DNA of 64,000 nt from an uncultured Bacilli bacterium (GCA_934141535.1 CAKPCH010000005.1:1-64000), one strand, 5' to 3'. Shown: positions 43,627 through 53,369, numbered from the stretch's first letter. Program-made: numbers and translations. The notes: generated from the sequence alone by a model not told the origin.

Positions 43627-43782
43627 CAAAGTTCTTTTTTCTCTTGCACTCATTCTTACTTTAGTACCATCTTCTAAAGTAACTAATTGTAAATTAACTT
43701 TTTGAGCATGTTTAGTAGCTCTACAAGAATGAGATCTTCTATTTCCAGAAAGTGGTTTCTTACTAGTCATTTTAGTTGCCAT
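43609..43782 (-). CDS. rpmB: 50S ribosomal protein L28
   Basis: A 57-residue basic protein: MATKMTSKKPLSGNRRSHS, then RATKHAQKVNLQLVTLEDGT and VRMSAREKRTLNK. The GNRRSHS and final VRMSAR patterns mark L28. Ribosome site GGAGGAATATT lies ahead of the ATG at 43782. No zinc Cys pair is present apart from one Cys (HSCRATK), so it is close to the Cys-free form. Single-gene unit on the minus strand. Confidence 0.9.
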   Translation of the reverse strand: MATKMTSKKPLSGNRRSHSCRATKHAQKVNLQLVTLEDGTKVRMSAREKRTLNKKAA

Positions 43783-43864
43783 AATATTCCTCCATTCAAA
43801 GTTTTTTCCCTATGCCAATAAAGTTTATCATATTTTTTTAGCATTGTCAATAATTATTTGGAAA

Positions 43865-44221
43865 TTAAGGTCTAAGCCAGTAAAATTGTGGTATATTTCT
43901 TAATATTCCAAATACGATCGCAAGCACTATTATTATATAAAAAATAATATTAGGAATTTTAATTTTTCTTTTTAAAATACTATTTATTAATAGAAATATA
44001 AGATATAAAATAATCAATACAAAAACAAATGGATTATATCTAAAAGCACTTTTAAAATCTAGTTTAAATATAGATATAAACATTCTTGTAATACCACATC
44101 CAGGACAATATAGTCCAGTTATTTTATTAAATATACAAGGAATAGGTTTATCAATTAAGAAAAGCATTATTCCTATAAAAAATAGTATAATTAAAACAAT
44201 ATATCTTCTTTTATTTTGCAT
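43865..44221 (-). CDS. DUF2752 membrane protein
   Basis: A 118-residue membrane protein with three predicted spans and the family signature GLYCPGCGITRMFISIF followed by the FRYNPFVF motif, which define DUF2752. Function of the family is unknown. It overlaps the preceding DUF4234 gene by 11 nt; the two are surely co-expressed and are often neighbours in gut Bacillota (from memory). Confidence 0.85.
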   Translation of the reverse strand: MQNKRRYIVLIILFFIGIMLFLIDKPIPCIFNKITGLYCPGCGITRMFISIFKLDFKSAFRYNPFVFVLIILYLIFLLINSILKRKIKIPNIIFYIIIVLAIVFGILRNIPQFYWLRP

Positions 44222-44561
44222 TTATCAATTTATTTAAATCATTTTGAATTAAGCAATAATTAACAATACCTAATCCAAATATTTGAAGAATTAAATATAA
44301 AACAGCATTGTCTTCAATTTTAATATTTTTACTTTCTCCAGCTTTAGTTAAAGCCTTACCCATTTGATAAGCCCAATAATAACTATAAATACCACAAGTA
44401 ATTAAACTTAATAAAAATGCAGTACCACCAGAAGTATTATATTCTACACCTTCATTTAATCTAACAGTATCATCAGTCATTTCTATAAACCAAACAATAC
44501 CATAAATACCACAAGTTAACATTGATAAAATAATACAAATAGCTATATTTCTTTCTTTCAT
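44211..44561 (-). CDS. DUF4234 membrane protein
   Basis: A 116-residue protein with three or four spans: NIAICIILSMLTCGIYGIVWFIEM repeated as FLLSLITCGIYSYYWAYQMG, the duplicated LTCGIYxxxW motif of DUF4234. The final span GLGIVNYCLIQNDLNKLINA is typical. ATG 44561 follows GAGGTG; a TTG two codons earlier is possible. Function unknown; first of a two-gene unit with DUF2752. Confidence 0.85.
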   Translation of the reverse strand: MKERNIAICIILSMLTCGIYGIVWFIEMTDDTVRLNEGVEYNTSGGTAFLLSLITCGIYSYYWAYQMGKALTKAGESKNIKIEDNAVLYLILQIFGLGIVNYCLIQNDLNKLINAK

Positions 44562-44683
44562 AATCAAAACACCTCACCATAACTATAGCACATTTCCTAT
44601 ATTTATTCAAATAATTCTTTAAAATGATAAAAAATTATAGTAAAATATAATTAGTAGAAAGTTTTTATAGGAGGTAATCTTTT

Positions 44684-47608
44684 ATGTATACACCACTTTA
44701 TATTAAATCAGATAATAGTTTACAAAAATCTATTATAACAGTAGATAAACTAATAGAGTTTGCTATTAAAAATAATATAAAATCTTTAACTATAACAGAT
44801 GATAATATGTATGGTGTTATGGATTTTTATAAAAAATGCCTCAATAATAATATTAAACCTATAATAGGATTAGAACTAAAATATTTAAATAACACATATG
44901 TAGTATATGCTATTAACTATAATGGATATAAAAACTTACTTAAACTTTGTACAATACAGAGTTCAAATGAAATAACAATAAAAGATATAGAAAACTATTC
45001 AAATGATTTAGTAGCGCTCATCCCTTTTGAAAGTTTATCAATATATTCTGATATAAAAAACTTTTATAAATATATTTATAAATCATATAAAAATACTATT
45101 GAATGTGAAAAAATAGATGATAATAATAAAATATATATGAATGAAACAATATATTTAAATAAAAAAGATGTAGAATATATAAAATATATGAGTGCTATAA
45201 GAGAAGGTGTTACTATAGATAATATAGATAACACAGATAATAACAATTATATTTTAACAGAAGAAGAATACCACTCATTATATAAAGAAGATATAGAAAA
45301 TAATAGATTTATAACTAGTATATGTAATGTTGAAATACCTTTTAAACAAAAATTAATGCCTATATATAAAAATGAAGATAACATAGATAGTTATTCTTAT
45401 TTAAAAAAGAAATGTATAGAAGGATTAAGATTTCATTTTGGTAATACAGTAAAATCAATATATAAAGATAGATTAAAATATGAATTAAGTGTTATAAACA
45501 ATATGGGATTTTGTGATTATTTCTTAATAGTATCAGATTATGTTAGATATGCTAAAGAAAATAATATAATAGTTGGTACAGGAAGAGGAAGTGCTGTTGG
45601 ATCATTAGTATCATATTGTTTAAAAATAACAGATGTAGATCCAATAAAATATGATTTATTATTTGAAAGATTTTTAAATCCAGAACGTATAAGTATGCCT
45701 GATATAGATATAGATTTTGAACATGAAAAAAGAGAACAAGTAATAAATTATTGTATAAACAAATATGGAGAAAAAAGAGTAGTACCAATAATAACATTTG
45801 GTACATTGGGTGCTAAACAAGCAATAAGAGATGTAGGTAAGACTCTTGATATAGAACTTGGATTAATAGATACATTATGTAAATATTTAGATTCTAAAAT
45901 AAGTTTAACAGAAAATCTTAAAAATCCTAAAATAAAAGAATTATTAGATAGAAAAGAAAATTTAAGAGTGTGCTACAAAATAGCTATAGCATTTGAAGGA
46001 TTAAAAAGACATACATCTATACATGCTGCTGGAGTAGTTATGTCTAATGTAGATTTAGATGAAGTAATCCCACTTGATAAGAGTCATGATTTTTATACAA
46101 GTGGAATAGATATGACATATTTAGAAGAGTTAGGATTATTAAAAATGGACTTTCTTGCTATTAAATATTTAACTACAATACATAATATTATAGATAGCAT
46201 AAATAAAGATTATAATTTAAATATAAGTTTTGATACTATTCCATTAAATGATACAAAAGCATTATCACTATTTAACAAAGCAGATACAATAGGAATATTT
46301 CAATTTGAATCAGATGGCATGATTAATTTTTTAAGAAAATTAAAAGTAACAAGTATGGATGATTTATTTGCTGCAATTGCATTATTTAGACCAGGACCTA
46401 TGCAAAATATTCCTAAATATATAGCAAGAAAAAATAATAAAGAAAAAATTGATTATATAATTCCTGCATTAGAACCTATTTTAAAGTCAACATATGGAAT
46501 CATAATATATCAAGAACAAATAATGCAAATAGCACATGTTTTAGCAGATTATTCACTTGGTGAAGCTGATATATTAAGAAAAGCTATGAGTAAGAAAAAA
46601 CTCGATATATTATTAAATGAAAAAGAAAAATTTGTAAGTAGAGCTATAAAAAAAGGATATGATAAAAATTTAATAGAGCAAGTATATGACTTAATGTTAA
46701 AATTTGCTTCATATGGATTTAATAAATCACATTCTATTGGATATTCAATAGTCGCATACAAAATGGCTTACTTAAAAGCTTATTATCCTAAAAACTTTAT
46801 AACATATTTATTATCAATGGAAGTAAATGATGAAGTTAAAACAAAACAATATATATATGAAGCAAAAAAGAATAATATACAAATATTACTACCAGATATA
46901 AATAAAAGTTATAAAAAATATGTAGTAGAAGATATTGGAATTAGATATCCATTATCTAGTATAAGAAATGTAGGATTAATATCTAGTGAACAAATAATAG
47001 AAGAAAGAAAAAATGGATTATATAAAGACATATTTGATTTTATAAGTAGGTGTTATAGTAAAGGTATAAATAGAAAAGTATTAGAAGCGCTTATATATTC
47101 AAATGCATTCTCTAGTTTTGGTTATAATAAAAAAACATTAATAGAAAATATGGATGCTATTATAAATTATGGAGAACTTATCAAAGACTTAGATGCTAGT
47201 TTCGCACTAAAACCAGAGATAGAAATACATCCTGAATATACAAAAAATGAGTTAATGGAACAAGAATTAAAAGTATTTGGTTTATACCTTACAAATAACC
47301 CAATAACAGATTTAAAACAAAAATATAACAATATAATTAACTTAAATGAAATAGAACTATATTTTGATAAAAATGTAAATATAGTAGTTATAATAGATAA
47401 ATTAAAAGAAATAACTACAGCTAAATCAGATAAAATGTGCTTTATATTAGGAAGCGATGAATTATCTAATGTAGATATAGTCTTATTTCCCAAGACTTAT
47501 GAAAAATATAAAGATTTAGTTGTAGGACAAATAATAAAGTTAAGTGGCAAGGTAGAAAAAAGATTTGATAAATACCAAGTGATTGCTAATGAAATAGAAA
47601 AATTATAG
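44684..47608 (+). CDS. dnaE: DNA polymerase III alpha subunit, DnaE type
   Basis: Second replicative polymerase of Bacillota, which extends RNA primers before handing over to PolC (known in Bacillus). The 974-residue protein is short for DnaE. The palm has RGSAVGSLVSYCLKITDVDP and PDIDIDFEHEKREQVI; fingers include AIALFRPGPMQNI and YQEQIMQIAHVLADYSLGEAD; an OB-type end runs from about 860. In the N-terminal PHP domain the HxH of active members reads IKSDNS, so metal-binding histidines are lost. AGGAGG precedes the ATG. No proofreading domain. Confidence 0.95.
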   Translation: MYTPLYIKSDNSLQKSIITVDKLIEFAIKNNIKSLTITDDNMYGVMDFYKKCLNNNIKPIIGLELKYLNNTYVVYAINYNGYKNLLKLCTIQSSNEITIKDIENYSNDLVALIPFESLSIYSDIKNFYKYIYKSYKNTIECEKIDDNNKIYMNETIYLNKKDVEYIKYMSAIREGVTIDNIDNTDNNNYILTEEEYHSLYKEDIENNRFITSICNVEIPFKQKLMPIYKNEDNIDSYSYLKKKCIEGLRFHFGNTVKSIYKDRLKYELSVINNMGFCDYFLIVSDYVRYAKENNIIVGTGRGSAVGSLVSYCLKITDVDPIKYDLLFERFLNPERISMPDIDIDFEHEKREQVINYCINKYGEKRVVPIITFGTLGAKQAIRDVGKTLDIELGLIDTLCKYLDSKISLTENLKNPKIKELLDRKENLRVCYKIAIAFEGLKRHTSIHAAGVVMSNVDLDEVIPLDKSHDFYTSGIDMTYLEELGLLKMDFLAIKYLTTIHNIIDSINKDYNLNISFDTIPLNDTKALSLFNKADTIGIFQFESDGMINFLRKLKVTSMDDLFAAIALFRPGPMQNIPKYIARKNNKEKIDYIIPALEPILKSTYGIIIYQEQIMQIAHVLADYSLGEADILRKAMSKKKLDILLNEKEKFVSRAIKKGYDKNLIEQVYDLMLKFASYGFNKSHSIGYSIVAYKMAYLKAYYPKNFITYLLSMEVNDEVKTKQYIYEAKKNNIQILLPDINKSYKKYVVEDIGIRYPLSSIRNVGLISSEQIIEERKNGLYKDIFDFISRCYSKGINRKVLEALIYSNAFSSFGYNKKTLIENMDAIINYGELIKDLDASFALKPEIEIHPEYTKNELMEQELKVFGLYLTNNPITDLKQKYNNIINLNEIELYFDKNVNIVVIIDKLKEITTAKSDKMCFILGSDELSNVDIVLFPKTYEKYKDLVVGQIIKLSGKVEKRFDKYQVIANEIEKL

Positions 47609-47620
47609 AAATAAAAAAAT

Positions 47621-47698
47621 ATGAGATGGTCAATGGAATCTAGTGTAGATTTTACTTATGTAATTTGTAGTATTTTAATAGGAATATTATTGTTTTAA
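47621..47698 (+). other. Possible 25-residue membrane peptide
   Basis: ATG 47621 to TAA 47698 encodes MRWSMESSVDFTYVICSILI then GILLF: a short polar start and one hydrophobic stretch. No ribosome site is seen, so coding is doubtful. The rest of 47699-47826 holds nothing I can name, apart from the ribosome site of the next gene. Confidence 0.2.
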
Positions 47699-47826
47699 AT
47701 AATTATTAAATTTTACCAGAAAATGTAATAAATGTGTGTTTTACCACTGTGTTAAGATGACTGCAGAGAAGAAGAACTGAGGTATTTTAGTGTATCTTAT
47801 AAAAAAATTTATTGGAGGTAAAAGCA

Positions 47827-48381
47827 ATGATTAATTTTAAAATAGAAAACATGTTAAAGAAAAAAATTAAACTTATTTCCTTTAAAGAGAGTGTAGGAAA
47901 AGATTTATACCAAATGTACCAAGATATTCCAAAAGAAGAAGTCGGCTCAATTAATAATTTAAATGGAATAAATTATGAAGAATTTAAAAAGAAATGTGAA
48001 GAATTAATTAAAGAGGAAAAAATTATTAATGAAGAAATTCATACTACAACTAGTCGATTTATTTTATACAATGATTATAAACCTATTGGTGAAATTGGTA
48101 TTAGAACAACATTAAATGATTTTTGGGAAAACAAAGGTAGTCAAATATATTATAAAATTAGAAAAAGTGAAAGAAAAAATGGCTATGGTAACCTAATTTT
48201 AAAATTGGGGTTGTTGGAGGCAAAAAAATTAGGATTTAATAAAATTAGAATAAATTGTGATGATAGTAATACAGCTTCCAAAAAAATAATAATTAAAAAT
48301 GGTGGTATTGTAGATATAAAAAGTTATAAAACAAAGGATGGTTCTAGCTCAAGCTATATAATAAATTTAAATGAAAAATAG
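47827..48381 (+). CDS. GNAT-family acetyltransferase
   Basis: A 184-residue protein of the predicted-acetyltransferase group with an N-terminal segment ahead of the GNAT fold (FKESVGKDLYQMYQDIPKEEVG). The acetyl-CoA region is IYYKIRKSERKNGYGNLILKLGLLEAKKLG followed by IRINCDDSNTASKKIIIKNGG, the usual beta4-alpha3 and final strand. TTGGAGG precedes ATG 47827. The target is unknown. Isoleucine codons here are mostly ATT rather than the ATA favoured in the neighbours, hinting at different origin. Confidence 0.82.
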   Translation: MINFKIENMLKKKIKLISFKESVGKDLYQMYQDIPKEEVGSINNLNGINYEEFKKKCEELIKEEKIINEEIHTTTSRFILYNDYKPIGEIGIRTTLNDFWENKGSQIYYKIRKSERKNGYGNLILKLGLLEAKKLGFNKIRINCDDSNTASKKIIIKNGGIVDIKSYKTKDGSSSSYIINLNEK

Positions 48382-48723
48382 ATAAATTTTAAAACAATGA
48401 TATAGTCAAATATTATTAATAAAAATATTAATGTTTTTGTTTAAGAAATGTATAGAAAACAAATTGGATTATACTAAAAAATAATAAGATAAATGAAAAT
48501 AATATAGATTTGGATTAAGAATAATGATAGATAATAAAATTAATATAAAAGTATATCCTTTCAAAATTATAAAAAAAACTTTAGAAAAATAAATTTCGTG
48601 CAAGAAATTCGGCATTTCATACATTTTATATTGATTTATTTTTTTAACATGATAATATACTTTGAAATTTAATTAATTTGTGCTAAAATATAATTAAATT
48701 ATAAACTTGATAGGGGGATGAAT
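48382..48723. other. AT-rich intergenic stretch
   Basis: About 340 bases with no credible gene. It holds a weak hairpin with T tail behind the acetyltransferase gene (ATTAAT 48415-48420 and 48427-48432), a small inverted repeat (AATTTC 48592-48597 with GAAATT 48604-48609), and the promoter at 48662-48689. It looks like decayed sequence. Confidence 0.5.
48662..48689 (+). promoter_or_regulatory. Promoter with TGTGC extended -10
   Basis: TTGAAA (48662-48667), spacing 16, TAAAAT (48684-48689), with TGTGC at 48679-48683. Confidence 0.65.
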
Positions 48724-50619
48724 ATGCAAAAAGATGTTATTTCTGGATATTCTAGTGTTGATAGACCAAGTGAAAAATTTTATGAAGATAATATAGTTGA
48801 TAAGATTTTAAGTAATACAGATATGAAAATGTATGACTTTATGAAAGAAAAAAATAAAGGTTTTGAAAATTGTAATATATATTCTTATTTTGGAGAAACT
48901 AATACATTTTCTAGTTTTGATAAAAAAATTGAGGAATGTGCCAAAGCGTTAAAAAAATACGGATTGAATAAAGGTGATTGCATAACAATTTGTTTACCAA
49001 ATATTCCTGAAACTATGATATATTTTTATGCTTGCAATAGAATTGGGGTAACACCTTATTTAATTGATCCAAGATGTTCATTAAAAAGAATAATTGATTG
49101 TATGAATATATCTCATTCAAAGTTATTAATTTCTCTTTTAGATATAATGGATAAAACTATAAAATCAAAAGAAATACCATCTGATAATATTGTTGTGGTT
49201 TCACCAGGTGATGAATTTGTTAAATCTAATGAAAAACTTTGTAAAACTGCAAGTGAGGTTAAAACTCTTTATTTGGCAAAAGAACGTTTATATGAATTTA
49301 AAAGATTTCTGAAAAGAGATAAGAAAGTATTATTACAAAAAGAGTTTATTTCAGGTGTAGAAAATTACGGATTACTTACTGATAGTGAATATGATCCTTC
49401 TATTCCTGCTATTATAGTTAATACAAGTGGAACAACCGGTACTCCAAAAGGAGCTATGGAATCCAACAGAGCATATAATATAACTGCAAATCAAATAGAT
49501 CATATTGCACAAAATCTAAAAAGGGGAATGACATATTTTGGATATATACCATTTTTCTCATTATATGGATCTGCAGTTGGTATGCATGCGGCAACCTCAC
49601 ATGGAATAATAGTTGATTTAATTCCTAAAATTGATGCATATAAATTTGATCGAATTTATGCTGAAAAAAAGCCTAATATAGTCATTGGAGTTCCAAGGAT
49701 ATATGAAATGTTTCCTGCAAGCAAGTATATAAATAATTGTGATTTATCTTTTGCTGAATTATTAGTAATGGGTGGAGATAAGATTTCACCTGTAAAATTG
49801 GATAAAATAAATGAAACATTGAAAAAAAATAATTGTAATCATAAGATAACTTATGGTTATGGGTCAACAGAAACAATGATGATATCAACTACTACAGATA
49901 AAAATGAAACTCATGAGTCAGGTAGTTGCGGTGTTTTATATCCTGGTGTAAGCGTAAGAATAACTGATAGGGAAACTTTAGAAGAGTTACCATACGGCCA
50001 AGAAGGTGAAATATATGTTGATACACCAACTATGTTTATGGGATATATTGGAAATGAATTAGAAACACAAAATTCTATATTTATTGATTCTAAAACTAAC
50101 CGAAAGTATTATAAAACGGGAGACAAAGGATATATAACCGAAAATGGTATTTTGTATCATACAGGAAGATTTAAAAGACTTATGAAAAGACCAGATGGAC
50201 ATCAAGTTAATTCTGTACCTATAGAAGACGCAATAAATTCTTTTGATGAGGTACAAGATTGCACTGTAGTTGGAATTAAGAACTCATATCAAGATGAAGG
50301 TGTGATTCCAACAGCATTTATTGAGTTTAAAAATAAAAACGATAACGGTAATAAAGAATTATTGAAATTCATAATATTTAAAGCTAAAGAGATGTTACCA
50401 GGGGAAAGAGAAATGGCTCTTGCATATTCTATTGTTGATCATATACCATATACAATAAATGGTAAAGTGGATTTTAAAAAGTTAGAGGAATTAAACTTTG
50501 AAAATATAGAATTTATAATTGTTGATGACCCTATATTTGATGAATATTTTATACATGGTGAAGAAATAGAAAAAATAAAATTGAATAATATAAAGGTATT
50601 AAAGAAAAAGTTAAAATAA
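48724..50619 (+). CDS. AMP-forming acyl-CoA synthetase/ligase (ANL superfamily)
   Basis: A 631-residue adenylating enzyme. Motif A3 is NTSGTTGTPKGAMESN near residue 238, A5 is YGYGSTETMM, A7 YYKTGDKGYI, A8 GRFKRLMKRPDGHQVN, and the C-terminal catalytic Lys lies in INGKVDFKKL. It activates a carboxylic acid as acyl-AMP, then usually transfers it to CoA or a carrier; the substrate cannot be told. No carrier protein or NRPS domain is nearby. An extra 40 residues follow the catalytic Lys. ATG 48724 stands five bases after GGGGGA; the ATG at 48718 overlaps it. Codon use differs from neighbours like the preceding gene. Confidence 0.88.
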   Translation: MQKDVISGYSSVDRPSEKFYEDNIVDKILSNTDMKMYDFMKEKNKGFENCNIYSYFGETNTFSSFDKKIEECAKALKKYGLNKGDCITICLPNIPETMIYFYACNRIGVTPYLIDPRCSLKRIIDCMNISHSKLLISLLDIMDKTIKSKEIPSDNIVVVSPGDEFVKSNEKLCKTASEVKTLYLAKERLYEFKRFLKRDKKVLLQKEFISGVENYGLLTDSEYDPSIPAIIVNTSGTTGTPKGAMESNRAYNITANQIDHIAQNLKRGMTYFGYIPFFSLYGSAVGMHAATSHGIIVDLIPKIDAYKFDRIYAEKKPNIVIGVPRIYEMFPASKYINNCDLSFAELLVMGGDKISPVKLDKINETLKKNNCNHKITYGYGSTETMMISTTTDKNETHESGSCGVLYPGVSVRITDRETLEELPYGQEGEIYVDTPTMFMGYIGNELETQNSIFIDSKTNRKYYKTGDKGYITENGILYHTGRFKRLMKRPDGHQVNSVPIEDAINSFDEVQDCTVVGIKNSYQDEGVIPTAFIEFKNKNDNGNKELLKFIIFKAKEMLPGEREMALAYSIVDHIPYTINGKVDFKKLEELNFENIEFIIVDDPIFDEYFIHGEEIEKIKLNNIKVLKKKLK

Positions 50620-50653
50620 AAGTATGTAATGTAATTATTTATATACTTTTTTA
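50619..50653 (+). terminator. Intrinsic terminator
   Basis: AAAGTATGTAA (50619-50629) pairs with TTATATACTTT (50639-50649), 11 bp with one G-U, then T residues. Confidence 0.75.
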
Positions 50654-50755
50654 ATGCCATAAGTCACTTGGATTTATAGTGAACTTTCTAAAAATATTGA
50701 AAAAATATTGATTGTATGATAAAATCTAATTTAAGTAGAGGTAGGCGATAAATAT

Positions 50756-52978
50756 ATGATTCAAAATCCAGGAAATTCATTTACATTATTGAGTTTAGTT
50801 TATGCAATATTATTAGCAGTTGTTTATTTTACTAAACCAAGAGCAAAAAATTTAGAAACAAAAATTTATAATTATATAGTAATAACTTGTTTAATAGGAA
50901 ATACAATATCCCTTGGAACATATTATTTTATGATGCATTATATTGAATATCCTTTACTTAATGAAATTTTTGCAAGAGCATATCTATTATTTGTATTAAG
51001 TTTTGTTTCTCTTATATCTTATTATATTTTGATAATTTCATTGGGAGAAAAATATTCTGAACAAAAAAGAAATAAATACTTAAAATATTGTAAAGCAATG
51101 ATTTTAGTTTTTACAATGATTGCTTTTTTCTTATCAATAGTATTACCAATAGAATATGTAAGTGAGACTAACATTATATATTCAACAGGACCAGCTGTTA
51201 AGTTTGTTTTTACATCTACTAGAATATATGCTTTGATGTGGATCATTGTTTTATTAATAAAAATAAAAAGAATTAAGGAAAAAAAGTATTGGCCTATGAT
51301 ATTATATATTATTCTTGGGGGTGCTATATCATATATACAAGGAAATCATCCTGAATATTTACTTTCAACTTCAATGATGATATTTGTAACGTTTTTAATG
51401 TATTTTACAATAGAGAATCCAGATGTGAAAATAATGAGGCAATTAGAACTTGCTAAAGATACAGCAGAGAAAGCCAATAGAGCTAAAAGTGATTTCTTAA
51501 GTAGTATGTCTCATGAAATACGTACTCCTTTAAATGCTATTAAAGGATTTAGTGGATGTATAGGATCAGCTGAAACATTAGAAGAAGCAAAAGAGAATGC
51601 TAGCGATATAGTAAGTGCTTCAGATACATTATTAGAGATAGTAAATGGAATACTAGATATAAGTAAAATAGAAGCAAATAAAATGGAATTAGTAGAAAGT
51701 GAATATAATGTATCAGAAATGCTAAAAAATCTAACAAATATGACTAAGGTAAAAATAGGAGAAAAGGATATAGAACTTAGATGTGACTTTGCTCCTGATT
51801 TACCAAATACATTATATGGAGATAAAGGGAAAGTACAACAAGTAATATTAAACCTACTTACAAATGCAGCAAAATATACAGATAAAGGATATATAGATTT
51901 TAAGATAAGTTGTGTAAATGAAAAGGAAAAATGTAAATTAGTAATATCAGTAACAGATACAGGAAGAGGAATAAAAAAAGAACAGATGGATAAACTATTT
52001 ACAAAATTCAATAGACTAGAAGAAGATAGAAATACAACAATAGAAGGAACAGGATTAGGACTTGCAATAACAAAAAATTTGGTAGAGATGATGGGTGGAA
52101 AAGTAGTAGTAGATTCAACATATGGAGAAGGGTCTAAATTTACAATATTCTTAACCCAAAAGATAATAAATAAAAGTAAAATAGAAGTAGATGAACAAGT
52201 AAATGAGCAAGTGGAATTTCCAAATAAAAGAATATTAGTAGTAGATGATAACTTTTTAAACTTAAAAATAGCATGTAAACTTTTAAAAGAAAGAAAAATA
52301 GAGACAGAACAAGTTCAAAGTGGACAAGAGTGTATAGAAAAGATAAAAAGTGGAAGTAAATACGATATAATATTTATGGATATAATGATGCCAAAGATGG
52401 GCGGAGTAGAAACACTTAAGAAATTGAAAGAAATAGAAGGCTTTAATATACCAATAATAGCTCTAACAGCAGATGCGATGAATGGAGTATCAAACAAATA
52501 TATAGAAGTAGGATTTAGTGACTATTTAAGTAAACCAATAGATAATATAGAATTAAATAGAGTATTAAATAAATTTTTAACAGAAGAAATTCTAAAATCA
52601 GTTAAAATAAAAGATAAAGTTTTAATAGTTAATACAAAAGATGAAGAATCTAAAACCATAATAAATGAAGCATTAGATAAAATCGATGTGATAGGTGAAT
52701 ACTGTTTGGACGAAGAATGTATAGAAAAAATAAAAAATGATAATTATAAAGTAATAATTATAGAAGATTTAGATTTTACTAAAACACAAAATCTATTAAA
52801 TTCTATTAAGGGAATTAAAAATTTTAATATACCTGTAGTAGCACTTAGTGATACATTAACTTATTTAACAAAAAAAGATTATGAGAGTTTAGGATTTGAT
52901 GATTATATAGCAAAACCTATAGTATCTAAAGTATTTCAAAAGGTGTTAAAAAATAATATAGAATCTTACAATAAGTAA
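50756..52978 (+). CDS. Hybrid sensor histidine kinase with two receiver domains
   Basis: A 740-residue protein. Seven predicted membrane spans (residues about 8-222) form a 7TM-type input module. A short coiled linker leads to the kinase: H-box SSMSHEIRTPLNAIKG with His253, N-box QQVILNLLTNAAKYT, G-boxes DTGRGIKKEQ and GTGLGLAITKNL. Receiver 1 has VDDN, phospho-Asp542 (IIFMDIMMPKMGG), T (ALTA) and K (LSKPID). Receiver 2 keeps Asp671 (IIIEDLD) and the Lys (IAKPIV), but its acidic pair is replaced (VLIVNTKDE), so it may not bind Mg. No separate response regulator or Hpt gene is nearby. Ribosome site GAGGTAGGCGAT. A Ser/His-rich repeat protein gene follows 30 bases later. Confidence 0.92.
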   Translation: MIQNPGNSFTLLSLVYAILLAVVYFTKPRAKNLETKIYNYIVITCLIGNTISLGTYYFMMHYIEYPLLNEIFARAYLLFVLSFVSLISYYILIISLGEKYSEQKRNKYLKYCKAMILVFTMIAFFLSIVLPIEYVSETNIIYSTGPAVKFVFTSTRIYALMWIIVLLIKIKRIKEKKYWPMILYIILGGAISYIQGNHPEYLLSTSMMIFVTFLMYFTIENPDVKIMRQLELAKDTAEKANRAKSDFLSSMSHEIRTPLNAIKGFSGCIGSAETLEEAKENASDIVSASDTLLEIVNGILDISKIEANKMELVESEYNVSEMLKNLTNMTKVKIGEKDIELRCDFAPDLPNTLYGDKGKVQQVILNLLTNAAKYTDKGYIDFKISCVNEKEKCKLVISVTDTGRGIKKEQMDKLFTKFNRLEEDRNTTIEGTGLGLAITKNLVEMMGGKVVVDSTYGEGSKFTIFLTQKIINKSKIEVDEQVNEQVEFPNKRILVVDDNFLNLKIACKLLKERKIETEQVQSGQECIEKIKSGSKYDIIFMDIMMPKMGGVETLKKLKEIEGFNIPIIALTADAMNGVSNKYIEVGFSDYLSKPIDNIELNRVLNKFLTEEILKSVKIKDKVLIVNTKDEESKTIINEALDKIDVIGEYCLDEECIEKIKNDNYKVIIIEDLDFTKTQNLLNSIKGIKNFNIPVVALSDTLTYLTKKDYESLGFDDYIAKPIVSKVFQKVLKNNIESYNK

Positions 52979-53008
52979 GATAACAATAAAAATAAAGGAG
53001 GTAATAAT

Positions 53009-53275
53009 ATGTTTAACGATAATAAATCATCATTTGGACACAATTCGACATCTTCATTTGGGCATAGTTCAAACGGAATAACAAGTCATACTAGTTCATT
53101 TGGAAGTTCTTCAATAAGCCATAATTCTAATCATACAACATCACATACTAGTTCATTTGGAAATTCTTCAATAAGTCACAGTTCAAATGGAATAACAAGC
53201 CACAGTACAACAACTGGAAAAATAACAGTAAGTCATAATTCTGATGGCTCTATAACCCATACTTTTACAGATTAA
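53009..53275 (+). CDS. Ser/Thr/His-rich short-repeat protein
   Basis: An 88-residue protein made of imperfect repeats about 20-24 residues long: SFGHNSTSSFGHSSNGITSH, then TSSFGSSSISHNSNHTTSH, TSSFGNSSISHSSNGITSH, and a final SHNSDGSITHTFTD. Ser, Thr, Gly, Asn and His make up most of it; there is no hydrophobic core, signal or membrane segment. AAAGGAGG gives it a strong ribosome site, and it lies 30 bases behind the hybrid kinase gene before a terminator, so it is part of that operon. The His periodicity could bind metal. I know no family; length and clean signals argue for real coding. Confidence 0.75.
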   Translation: MFNDNKSSFGHNSTSSFGHSSNGITSHTSSFGSSSISHNSNHTTSHTSSFGNSSISHSSNGITSHSTTTGKITVSHNSDGSITHTFTD

Positions 53276-53306
53276 AACAAGTAAGTAATAACTTATTTGT
53301 TTTTTA
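53276..53306 (+). terminator. Intrinsic terminator
   Basis: AACAAGTAAGT (53276-53286) pairs with ACTTATTTGTT (53291-53301) with one G-U, then T residues. Confidence 0.78.
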
Positions 53307-53358
53307 ATTATTCATTATTTAAAAAAATATATAAAACGTATTTCAATTTTAAAAGAAA

Positions 53359-53369
53359 TGTGCTAAAAT
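53359..53369 (+). promoter_or_regulatory. sepF promoter, TGTGC-TAAAAT
   Basis: TGTGC (53359-53363) followed by TAAAAT (53364-53369). Confidence 0.6.

Noticed and set aside
51511..52011. 166-codon minus-strand ORF inside the hybrid kinase
   Set aside because: Covers the H-box to N-box of a clear kinase; no own signals.
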